Shown here: in pieces, positions 1 to 6,765 of the stretch
Position numbering within the stretch: the first letter of the stretch is position 1
Layout of the letters: each line of letters opens with the position of its first letter
Source: Halovulum sp039190275
Lineage (GTDB): Bacteria; Pseudomonadota; Alphaproteobacteria; Rhodobacterales; Rhodobacteraceae
NCBI GenBank assembly: GCA_039190275.1
Contig: JBCCYF010000075.1
Span: 1-21,359, forward strand
Direction of reading: 5' to 3'
Length of the DNA: 21,359 bases
Notes under the pieces: model-generated
The model's input: the letters and a program-made list of their open reading frames with translations, nothing else
Told to the model about the DNA's origin: nothing
Databases searched by the model: none
Made by a program: the position numbers and the translations under genes

Positions 1-141
1 AGGTCCGAGCTTTGCTGGAAGTTCACCTGCATCCGGTCGTCGTCCGCGCCCCCGTCGATGAAGTCGGACCCATCGCCGTTGTTCCAGACCATCAGGTCGT
101 CGCCATCGCCGCCGATCATCCGGTCATCGCCCAGGTTGCCA
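1..141 (-). repeat. Direct repeat copy 1 within RTX gene (141 bp, partner at 634-774)
   Basis: Positions 1-141 match 634-774 with a single mismatch (48 versus 681), which is a synonymous Gly codon change. The copies lie 633 bp apart, exactly 211 codons, so the reading frame is kept. The match may extend beyond the left edge. It stops sharply at 141/774. Confidence 0.93.
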
Positions 142-2240
142 GTGAGCGTGTCATCACCCTGACCACCGTTCAGCGTGTCGTCCCCGCCGAGACCCGACAA
201 GTTGTCGCTTCCCTGGCGACCATCGATGACATTGGTCTCATCGGAACCCCGCACAGTATCGTCCTGGTTTGTCCCGATAAAGTTCTCGAAGTTGATAGCC
301 GTGTCATCGCTCTCGCCTCCGTCGATGGACACAATCTCGCCCGTACCAAGGTCGACCTCCGTGCTACTAAAAGCAAACAGGTCAGACAGATCGAGCGTGT
401 CGGTGCCTGTGCCACCATCAAGCTCAATGGTACCGCTAAGATCCGCAGTACTCAGGATCCGCGCGGTGTCAGTACCACCACCGAAGTTGACCTCAAGCGT
501 TTCTGTGTTCTCGATGTCAAGCTGGAACAGACCGACCTCGGACTGACCGTTGACCTCGACACGGTTGAACTGAAAGCCGTTGTTGCCGGTGTTTATCTCG
601 GCCACGTCGTCGTTCTGCAGATCCAGGTCCGACAGGTCCGAGCTTTGCTGGAAGTTCACCTGCATCCGGTCGTCGTCCGCCCCCCCGTCGATGAAGTCGG
701 ACCCATCGCCGTTGTTCCAGACCATCAGGTCGTCGCCATCGCCGCCGATCATCCGGTCATCGCCCAGGTTGCCAACCAACGTGTCGTCGCCATCGCGGCC
801 CAGCAACTCGTCGTCGCCCGAGCCGCCTTGAAGGACATTGGCCACGTCCGAGCCCGCGATCACATCGTCGCCGATGCCACCGGTCAGGTTTTCGATCGAG
901 ATCAGGGTATTGACCTCGGTCTCGACACCTTCTTCCTTTGCGTCTTCCCCTTCTGTGAGCGGAGCAAGAACCACACCGGCTGCAAGATCAGCGTCTATGC
1001 CCCCGATGGCTTGTGCGAAAAGCGCCGTGTCGGTCCCCTCGCCACCATCATAGATGTCGGTCCCACCAAAGGCGTGGAACACGTCATCGCCACCGCGGCC
1101 TTCAAGCACGTTGGCTTCGGCGTTCCCGAAAATACGGTCGTCGAACTCTGTCCCGATCACGTTTTCAAAGTCGTCGGCCGAAATGTTGAAAGTCTCTTCA
1201 CCACCGTCGACCACACCGATGTTGCGCACGGCACCTTCCTGGCTGAGGCCCGGGGCCGATACGCCAGCGAAGTTGACATCGAGATCGACGAAGACACCTT
1301 CGCTCGCCTTGGACAGATCAAGTGTGTCGCCATTTTCGATCGAGGCTTCATCGGCGTTGCTGTCTTGGCCACCGGCTAGGGCCGCATCCTGGGTGTCCGC
1401 AACCACATGATCGTTGCCCGCACCGCCACGGATGATGTCCGCACCTTGACCGCCGGCCATCATATCATCGCCGTTGCCGCCCAACATCCGGTCGGCGCCG
1501 GCGGCACCGCGCATCACATCGTGGCCCGCACCACCGCTCATCTGATCGTCGCCACCGCTGGCACGCATCTCGTCGTCACCGGCACCGCCGTCCATGATGT
1601 CGTCGCCCTGACCGGCGCGCATTTCGTCGTTTCCGGCACCACCGTCCATCTCGTCGTCACCGGCACCTGCCATCATGAAGTCGTCGCCTGCACCACCCGA
1701 CAGGACGTCGTCGCCAGCCCCGGAGCGAACCACGTCGTCGCCCGCGCCACCGCGTACATCATCGTTGCCTTTGCCGCCACGAAGCTCGTCGTCACCGGCA
1801 CGACCGCGGATCTCGTCATCGCCCGTGCTGCCGCGGATCTCATCATCGCCCGCCGCGCCATCTAGGATATCGTCACCGGCAAGCCCGAGGATCTTGTCAT
1901 CCCCCGCAGTACCCAGAAGATCGTCGTCGTCATCACTGCCTTCGATCAGGTTTTGCTCGATAGGAACCAGCGACGTCTCCATCGCGCCGCTGGCGGTTTC
2001 GAAGCTCACTTCGATTTGGCCAGACTCAAGCATCTCGGCCGTCACCTCGGGGCCCGCCTCCTGGGCCACCACAAAGATCTCGCCTACAGGATTCCCCTGC
2101 GCGTCGAAACGCTGAGCACGCAGCTCATCGTCTTCATCCAGAAAGAAGCGAATGAAACCGCCATCGGCGAGGGCCACGACGGCAACCTCATTGGTGGACT
2201 TTTTCAGCGTCTCAACGGGCGTTTGGATGGTATCGGACAT
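1..2240 (-). CDS. RTX-type calcium-binding repeat protein, N-terminal part, runs off left edge
   Basis: Read from ATG at 2240, the frame stays open to the window edge (about 746 residues, no stop), so the C-terminus and any secretion signal lie outside. Residues 1-100 form a non-repeat N-terminal domain. Residues 111-281 are 19 consecutive glycine/aspartate nonapeptides of the type GGAGDDEMR. After that, repeat clusters alternate with longer beta-type stretches, including MVWNNGDGSDFIDGG followed by DRMQVNF, a pattern common in alphaproteobacterial RTX proteins. Such repeats bind calcium in a parallel beta-roll and fold outside the cell after type I secretion; export is inferred, and no T1SS gene is in the window. 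The start is supported by AAGGAAG at 2247-2253. The repeat block is unusually rich in Met and Arg. The actual role (adhesin, enzyme, surface layer) cannot be told from this part. Confidence 0.88.
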   Translation of the reverse strand, partial: MSDTIQTPVETLKKSTNEVAVVALADGGFIRFFLDEDDELRAQRFDAQGNPVGEIFVVAQEAGPEVTAEMLESGQIEVSFETASGAMETSLVPIEQNLIEGSDDDDDLLGTAGDDKILGLAGDDILDGAAGDDEIRGSTGDDEIRGRAGDDELRGGKGNDDVRGGAGDDVVRSGAGDDVLSGGAGDDFMMAGAGDDEMDGGAGNDEMRAGQGDDIMDGGAGDDEMRASGGDDQMSGGAGHDVMRGAAGADRMLGGNGDDMMAGGQGADIIRGGAGNDHVVADTQDAALAGGQDSNADEASIENGDTLDLSKASEGVFVDLDVNFAGVSAPGLSQEGAVRNIGVVDGGEETFNISADDFENVIGTEFDDRIFGNAEANVLEGRGGDDVFHAFGGTDIYDGGEGTDTALFAQAIGGIDADLAAGVVLAPLTEGEDAKEEGVETEVNTLISIENLTGGIGDDVIAGSDVANVLQGGSGDDELLGRDGDDTLVGNLGDDRMIGGDGDDLMVWNNGDGSDFIDGGADDDRMQVNFQQSSDLSDLDLQNDDVAEINTGNNGFQFNRVEVNGQSEVGLFQLDIENTETLEVNFGGGTDTARILSTADLSGTIELDGGTGTDTLDLSDLFAFSSTEVDLGTGEIVSIDGGESDDTAINFENFIGTNQDDTVRGSDETNVIDGRQGSDNLSGLGGDDTLNGGQGDDTLTGNLGDDRMIGGDGDDLMVWNNGDGSDFIDGGADDDRMQVNFQQSSD
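634..774 (-). repeat. Direct repeat copy 2 within RTX gene (partner at 1-141)
   Basis: This is the second copy of the 141-bp in-frame repeat described for 1-141. It encodes the GNLGDDRMIGG, MVWNNGDGSDF and DRMQVNFQQSSD stretch. Because this copy lies at the start of a longer RTX module, the pair suggests that modules of about 211 residues are repeated through the unseen rest of the protein. Confidence 0.93.
1398..1910 (-). repeat. 19 tandem RTX nonapeptide repeats (27-bp period)
   Basis: This 513-bp tract encodes 19 uninterrupted nine-residue units, residues 111-281 of the RTX protein. The consensus is G-G-A-G-D-D-x-hydrophobic-x, with Gly and Asp in the calcium-binding positions. Middle units carry Met at the hydrophobic position and Arg after it (DDEMR, DDEIR). 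At DNA level the 27-bp units have diverged, so this is a protein repeat rather than a fresh DNA expansion. Confidence 0.9.
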
Positions 2241-3067
2241 AATGAACTTCCTTCGATTTAAACCCTGTGGCGACGTGCCGACTTGCACATCTCGACAGGA
2301 ATTACGCTCCGCCTCGGGGAATTATTCTCGGGGCCGTTAACTTTTTTCAGAGCGGAGACGACATCGACTATCGCCCCATCGATGGTTGCGGCCGCACCTG
2401 GAGTTAAGGAAGGGAAGCGCTCAGAATATGTTTACATTACAATACATTATGTGATTTCAACCAGCAGCTTACAAAGAGAGGCAGGATCGATAACTCCCGA
2501 AAGTTGCAGAGTTCCGCGTCCTCCGTTCATTGTGATCAAACTCACTAGATCGCTCCAAATTAACGAACAGACGGGGTCCATTGTGGATCGGGTATGCAAC
2601 GATGTTGGATGCTTAAGCGCACATCGGGTCTGCCGTGCAAACCCCAACGACAACGTGATAGATCCGAGGTGTCCAAGGGCCCGATGACGAGCGTGCCGTA
2701 GCAGTTCCAGACGATGAGTTTCGCGCAACCGACCCGCGAAAGGGATATCAGATACGGCGCGCAGATCCTGCTTTAGTGATCGGTCCTTCCGGACCTGTGG
2801 CCCCTAGGTTCCACGGCCAGTATGGGTTTGGCCCTGGTCTGGCGCCCGGCGTATCTGAGGTTCCGCGGCCATGGGCTGCCGGTCCCGCGCCCATCCCGGC
2901 TGGTTTCAGCCAGGGCGGATTTGATCGAACGCCGACCCAAGCGGAAGGACAGTTGGCCAAACGCCGACCGGCATACGCCAGCGGGCAAGTTCCTGGTGTG
3001 TCCGGTTGCACCGGATCCGTTTGTTCCTAACCACCCAACCGGGGCTTAAAGCTCCGAGAGAACGGGT
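2241..3067. other. 827-bp gene-free region upstream of the RTX gene
   Basis: No convincing gene was found on either strand; open frames of 70-134 codons exist but resemble nothing recognised. Positions about 2400-2650 are visibly lower in GC than the rest of the window, and 2426-2455 is AT-rich. On the minus strand a weak promoter-like pair for the RTX gene can be drawn: CTGAAA (2350-2345), an 18-bp spacer and AATAAT (2326-2321). A 7-bp direct repeat CTCGGGG occurs at 2313-2319 and 2327-2333, flanking and partly within the proposed -10 area. Positions about 2776-3030 are GC-rich and contain two imperfect copies of a GGTTCCxCGGCCA motif (about 2807 and 2860). The regulatory reading is inference. 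Confidence 0.5.
3040..3056 (-). terminator. Possible weak hairpin just after rlmN
   Basis: CGGGGC (3040-3045) pairs with GCTCCG (3051-3056), with one G-T wobble and a 5-nt loop, 11 bp beyond the rlmN stop codon. There is no T-run, so intrinsic termination is uncertain. Confidence 0.22.
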
Positions 3068-4222
3068 TTATGGCGCGGAAACCGGGCGCCTGGCCTTGCG
3101 CGCCCGCTCGGTCGCGGACTTCAGCTGGCCGCAAGCGGCCATGATGTCTTCACCGCGTGGGGTGCGGACCGGGCTGGCATAACCGGCCCTGTTCACGATC
3201 TCGGCAAAGGCTTCGATCCGGCCCCAGTCCGACCGCTCGTATGGCGCGCCGGGCCAGGGGTTAAATGGAATCAGGTTGATCTTGGCAGGAATGCCGGCAA
3301 TCAGCTTGACCAAGCGTCGTGCGTCGGCATCGCTGTCATTCACATCCTTCAACATCACATATTCGAACGTGATGCGTTCCGAATTGGAAAGCCGTGGGTA
3401 AGCGCGGCAGGCCTCGATCAATGCATCAATGTTCCATTTCCTGTTGATCGGCACCAACGTGTCCCGGACCGCATCGGTCGTCGCATGGAAGCTTATCGCC
3501 AGCATGCAGCCGATCTCCTCCCCGGCACGTGCGATCTCGGGGACGACACCAGATGTCGAAAGGGTAATTCGCCGTCGGCTCAGGCTGATCCCCTCGCCAT
3601 CCATCGCGATCTTCATCGCATCCCTGACGTTGTCGGTGTTGTATAGCGGCTCGCCCATCCCCATCAGGACAATGTTGCTGATCAACCGCCTTTCACCGGG
3701 TGGCTTTCCCCATTCCTCAAGGTCGTCGCGCGCAATCAGGATTTGCCCCACAATCTCTCCGGCCGTCAGATTGCGCACCAGCTTCTGCGTGCCCGTATGG
3801 CAAAAGGAACAGGTCAGTGTGCAACCGACCTGGCTTGATATGCACAGCGTCCCCCGATCTGCCTCGGGGATGTAAACCGCTTCCACCTCATGCCCGCCGG
3901 CAACCCGCAGCAAGTACTTACGTGTCCCGTCCGCGCTCACCTGCCGCGCGACGACCTCCGGGCGGCGGATGTCAAACGTCTCGGACAGTGTTTCGCGAAG
4001 AGACTTCTGCAGGTTCGTCATAGCGCCAAAATCCTGCACACCTTTTTGGTATAGCCAGGCCCAGACCTGTCCGACCCGCATGTTCACCTGCTTTTCCGGG
4101 GTCCCCGCCATACGCAGCGCGTCTCGCAGGCCATCCCGTGTCAGCCCAATAAGATTTGGCCGCTGCGCATCCTTGCGTGGAATGGTCAGCAGATCCTGTG
4201 TAATTGGTGCGTTGGTGGACAT
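3068..4222 (-). CDS. rlmN: RlmN, dual-specificity 23S rRNA A2503 / tRNA A37 C2-methyltransferase
   Basis: A 384-residue radical SAM enzyme that methylates C2 of adenosine 2503 in 23S rRNA and, by family knowledge, A37 of some tRNAs. It uses a [4Fe-4S] cluster and a methyl-cysteine intermediate. The cluster motif CTLTCSFC is at residues 134-141 (Cys134, 138, 141). GMGEPLYN is the family SAM-contact motif. The second catalytic cysteine is Cys364 in the C-terminal ACGQL. Length and motif order match full-length RlmN. The ATG at 4222 has GAGG five bases upstream. It is the third gene after rsmI-yraN with a 72-bp gap, so it may share their transcript or have its own promoter. The paralogue Cfr is less likely, because the sequence has the normal core-genome RlmN form and context. 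Confidence 0.96.
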   Translation of the reverse strand: MSTNAPITQDLLTIPRKDAQRPNLIGLTRDGLRDALRMAGTPEKQVNMRVGQVWAWLYQKGVQDFGAMTNLQKSLRETLSETFDIRRPEVVARQVSADGTRKYLLRVAGGHEVEAVYIPEADRGTLCISSQVGCTLTCSFCHTGTQKLVRNLTAGEIVGQILIARDDLEEWGKPPGERRLISNIVLMGMGEPLYNTDNVRDAMKIAMDGEGISLSRRRITLSTSGVVPEIARAGEEIGCMLAISFHATTDAVRDTLVPINRKWNIDALIEACRAYPRLSNSERITFEYVMLKDVNDSDADARRLVKLIAGIPAKINLIPFNPWPGAPYERSDWGRIEAFAEIVNRAGYASPVRTPRGEDIMAACGQLKSATERARKARRPVSAP

Positions 4223-4294
4223 CGGAACCTCGGGTCAGGGCAGACGGCCACGTAGCATGTGCCTGTCCAGAATATAAGGCCCGTGCGCGGGAAA

Positions 4295-4648
4295 TCACGC
4301 ACCAAAGGCGTTCTCTACCACTTCAATGCGGCCGGTTGCATCACATGTAGCGACGTCGAAGCGGCAAGGTGTCAGCGTTGAATACTCGGATTGATCCAGC
4401 CAAAGCTCGGCAGCGGCAACGATCCGCGCTTGCTGTCGGGCTGAAACGGACAGCGCGGCCGCACTATGGCTTTTCCTGGCTTTGACCTCAACGAACAGGA
4501 TCTGGCCATCAAGGATGAGCACAAGATCGATCTCGCCCGCACCGCTTCGGTATCGCGTTGCAAGAACATCGGCGCCTTTGCTCTGGTAAAGCCGCAAAAC
4601 CGCCGCCTCCGCAGCAAGCCCATGTTGGTACCGCATCCCGTCGCTCAT
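4295..4648 (-). CDS. yraN: YraN/UPF0102 family protein
   Basis: A 117-residue protein of the UPF0102 family, which has a restriction-endonuclease-like (PD-(D/E)XK) fold but no firmly established function. The diagnostic pattern is visible: GEIDLV at 38-43, then LFVEVKARKS around 51-60, giving the acidic and lysine residues of a nuclease-like site (Glu39, Asp41, Glu54, Lys56). The N-terminal G-x-x-A-E helix (residues 10-14) is also typical. Its ATG overlaps the rsmI stop codon (ATGA, 4645-4648), so translation is probably coupled to rsmI. In E. coli yraN lies beside lpoA and rsmI too, so this neighbourhood is kept across classes. Confidence 0.93.
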   Translation of the reverse strand: MSDGMRYQHGLAAEAAVLRLYQSKGADVLATRYRSGAGEIDLVLILDGQILFVEVKARKSHSAAALSVSARQQARIVAAAELWLDQSEYSTLTPCRFDVATCDATGRIEVVENAFGA

Positions 4649-5487
4649 TTGCCGGAAAGTTCCAGGGCCCGGGCATAGACCGTCTTGCGGGGCAAGCCGG
4701 TGGCAGCCGCGACCACCTGCGCGGCATCTTTCAGACTGTTGTTGGCCAATGCGGCCGACAAGGCCACATCAAGGTCCAGCGCGTCGGGTGGGGCGTCCAC
4801 CGGAGGGCCGACAACGATGGCAACCTCACCCTTTGGCGCCGCTTCTGCAGCGTAGATGTCCGCGAGTTTCGCCAATTCGCCGCGTCTGGTTTCCTCGAAC
4901 CGCTTGGTCAGCTCGCGGCTCACCGACACCCGTCTGTCCCCCAGCACAACGGCCATATCGGCAAGACAGGCCGCCAACCGCCGCGGGCTCTCGTAGAAGA
5001 TCAGCGTCGCACGGAGGCTCACCAGGTCACTCAGGGCAGTGCGGCGCGCCGCAGATTTAGGTGGAAGAAACCCGGCAAACAGGAACCGGTCGGTGGGCAA
5101 CCCGGACACCGACAATGCACTCAATACGGCCGACGCGCCGGGTGCAGCCCGGACCTCCAAACCCTCGGCAAGAGCCGCTTCCGCCAGTCTGAACCCCGGA
5201 TCGGCGATCAACGGGGTGCCAGCATCCGACACATAGGCGACACTCTGGCCCGCGCGCAGCGCGGCCAGCAGTTTTGGCCGCTGCGCAGGACCGTTGTGGT
5301 CATGATATGAGAGCATAAGGCGTCCCGCCAGATCGATCCCGTGAATATCCATCAACTTGCGCAGCTGCCGGGTATCTTCAGCGGCCAGCACGTCGGCGTC
5401 GCGCAGGATATCGAGACCGCGGAGCGTGATGTCTCGCGCTGCCCCGATGGGTGTGGCAACAAGGTAAAGGGCGGTCTCAAGCGGCAT
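4645..5487 (-). CDS. rsmI: RsmI, 16S rRNA 2'-O-ribose C1402 methyltransferase
   Basis: A 280-residue SAM-dependent tetrapyrrole-methylase-fold enzyme that 2'-O-methylates C1402 of 16S rRNA in the ribosomal P site. Family motifs are clear: LYLVATPIGAARDITLRG at the N-terminus, AAEDTR, SYHDHN, SDAGTPLIADPG and FYESPRR. E. coli RsmI is about the same length. An open frame continues upstream to 5772, but those extra 95 residues are low-complexity and run through the divergent lpoA-like gene, so the ATG at 5487 is chosen. Only a weak AGGGA precedes it. The gene is divergent from the lpoA-like gene (102 bp between starts), as in E. coli. Confidence 0.95.
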   Translation of the reverse strand: MPLETALYLVATPIGAARDITLRGLDILRDADVLAAEDTRQLRKLMDIHGIDLAGRLMLSYHDHNGPAQRPKLLAALRAGQSVAYVSDAGTPLIADPGFRLAEAALAEGLEVRAAPGASAVLSALSVSGLPTDRFLFAGFLPPKSAARRTALSDLVSLRATLIFYESPRRLAACLADMAVVLGDRRVSVSRELTKRFEETRRGELAKLADIYAAEAAPKGEVAIVVGPPVDAPPDALDLDVALSAALANNSLKDAAQVVAAATGLPRKTVYARALELSGK

Positions 5488-5589
5488 GCTGTGGCGGATC
5501 CCTGCGTTTACTTGGCGCTTTGCCCCGCGTAGTGTGCGCTGAAATTCCTGGACGGTACAACCGCCCCTCCGCTGGCACGACGAGGTTTG

Positions 5590-6765
5590 ATGAACCGCAT
5601 GACACTTTGGTCCCGCATTACAGCCGGATTTTGCCTGCTGGCGCTTGGGGCCTGCGACCTCCCGGTGACGGGCGGCGCGGGCGGACCCTCCGTCGCCCCG
5701 GGGGAGACGGTCCGGATCGCCATGCTGGTCCCGCTCGGGTCTGGCGACACAGAGCGTGAAGCCCTGTCCCAAAGCCTGGTGAATGCGGCGCGGCTGGCTG
5801 AACGTGATCTGCAGGGTGTTGAACTCGACCTGACGGTGTATCCCACCGGTGCGGCGGATAGCTCTGCCGCCGAAATTGCCCGCACGGCGCTCGACGAAGG
5901 GGCGGATGTGATCCTTGGACCGCTCTTCTCGACGGCGACGGCCCAGGTGGCACCAGTCGCCGCTGCGGCCGACCGCACCGTTCTTACCCTGTCCAACAAC
6001 CCCGACGTCGCGGGTGGGAACGTCTACGTCCTTGGCAACACCTTTGAAAATACGGCGCGTCGTGTTGTGGGATATACGGCGTCACAAGGGCAGCGATCAC
6101 TCAGTGTTGTCCATCCGCAAGGGGCCGAAGGGGCGCTCGCGGCCACCGCCGTTCGGGCCGCTGCGACCGCAAATGGCGTCCAGGTGGTTCACACCGGTGC
6201 GTATCCGCTGTCCGTGCAGGGCATCACCCAGTCCGTTCCCACCATCGCGCAAAACCTGCGCGGGGCCGGGGCGGACACGGTGATCCTCACGGATGGCCCA
6301 ACCGGTGGCCTCACATTTGTGGCCGAAACGCTCCGCGGTTTGGGCGTGCGGACCGGTGCTGTGCAGTTTGCCGGGTTGCAGCGGTGGGACGTCAGTGCGC
6401 AGGCCATGGCGCAACCAGGTCTTGACGGAGGGTGGTTCGCCGGCCCCGACCGGGTCCTCGCGGCGCAGTTCACCAATCGATACACGGCAAACTACGGAAC
6501 CGCTCCACACCCGCTTGCCGGCCTCGCCTATGACGGCGTGGCCGCAATCGGCGCGCTGGCGGCCGAGGCATCAGCCGCCGGTCAGCGCGATGCCTTCAGC
6601 GCAGCGCGGCTCACACAGGCCTCGGGCTTTGCGGGGGTCATGGGAATCTTCCGGTTTCGCAACGACGGCCTGAACGACCGTGCGCTTGCCGTGTTCGAGG
6701 TCAGGGACGGTGTCGCCGTGCAAATAGACCCCGCCCCGCGGAGCTTTGGTATCGGTGGCACCTGA
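5590..6765 (+). CDS. LpoA-like penicillin-binding protein activator lipoprotein
   Basis: A 391-residue lipoprotein. The signal peptide ends in the lipobox LGAC, so Cys22 is the predicted lipidated residue. From about residue 38 a periplasmic-binding-protein fold follows (VRIAMLVPLG, DVILGPLFS, VLTLSNNPDVA, VILTDGPTGG), as in the C-terminal half of E. coli LpoA, which activates PBP1A. The enterobacterial N-terminal TPR half is absent, so only the binding-protein-like module is present. An alternative reading is a branched-chain amino acid receptor-like protein, but the position divergent from rsmI matches lpoA in E. coli. ATG 5590 has GAGG four bases upstream; a TTG sits one codon earlier. Its end overlaps the glnD start. 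The residue after Cys22 is Asp, which in E. coli favours inner-membrane retention. Confidence 0.85.
   Translation: MNRMTLWSRITAGFCLLALGACDLPVTGGAGGPSVAPGETVRIAMLVPLGSGDTEREALSQSLVNAARLAERDLQGVELDLTVYPTGAADSSAAEIARTALDEGADVILGPLFSTATAQVAPVAAAADRTVLTLSNNPDVAGGNVYVLGNTFENTARRVVGYTASQGQRSLSVVHPQGAEGALAATAVRAAATANGVQVVHTGAYPLSVQGITQSVPTIAQNLRGAGADTVILTDGPTGGLTFVAETLRGLGVRTGAVQFAGLQRWDVSAQAMAQPGLDGGWFAGPDRVLAAQFTNRYTANYGTAPHPLAGLAYDGVAAIGALAAEASAAGQRDAFSAARLTQASGFAGVMGIFRFRNDGLNDRALAVFEVRDGVAVQIDPAPRSFGIGGT

Noticed and set aside
12..1379. 455-codon open frame on the plus strand
   Set aside because: It is antisense to the RTX gene. The repeated GGD-type codons on the minus strand leave few stops on the other strand; the translation is low-complexity and family-less.
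1407..1865. 152-codon plus-strand frame with repeating HxIVA-like units
   Set aside because: This is the mirror of the 27-bp RTX nonapeptide tract; the periodicity comes from the real minus-strand gene.
1398..1910. Regular 27-bp DNA periodicity that might suggest a CRISPR array or minisatellite
   Set aside because: There are no conserved repeats with unique spacers. Units are contiguous, diverged and in frame, as expected for RTX coding repeats.
2283..3030. Open frames of 70-134 codons on both strands between the RTX gene and rlmN
   Set aside because: None has a convincing ribosome site, domain or consistent codon use, and several overlap one another. Treated as gene-free.
4558..5310. 250-codon plus-strand frame
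   Set aside because: Antisense to rsmI, whose family motifs are unmistakable.
5488..5589. Promoters for the divergent rsmI and lpoA-like genes
   Set aside because: Only poor -35/-10 matches were found on either strand, so no site is called, although both genes must be transcribed from this area.
5488..5772. Upstream in-frame extension of rsmI
   Set aside because: It would add 95 unrelated residues and overlap the lpoA-like gene; RsmI normally begins at LYLVATPIG.
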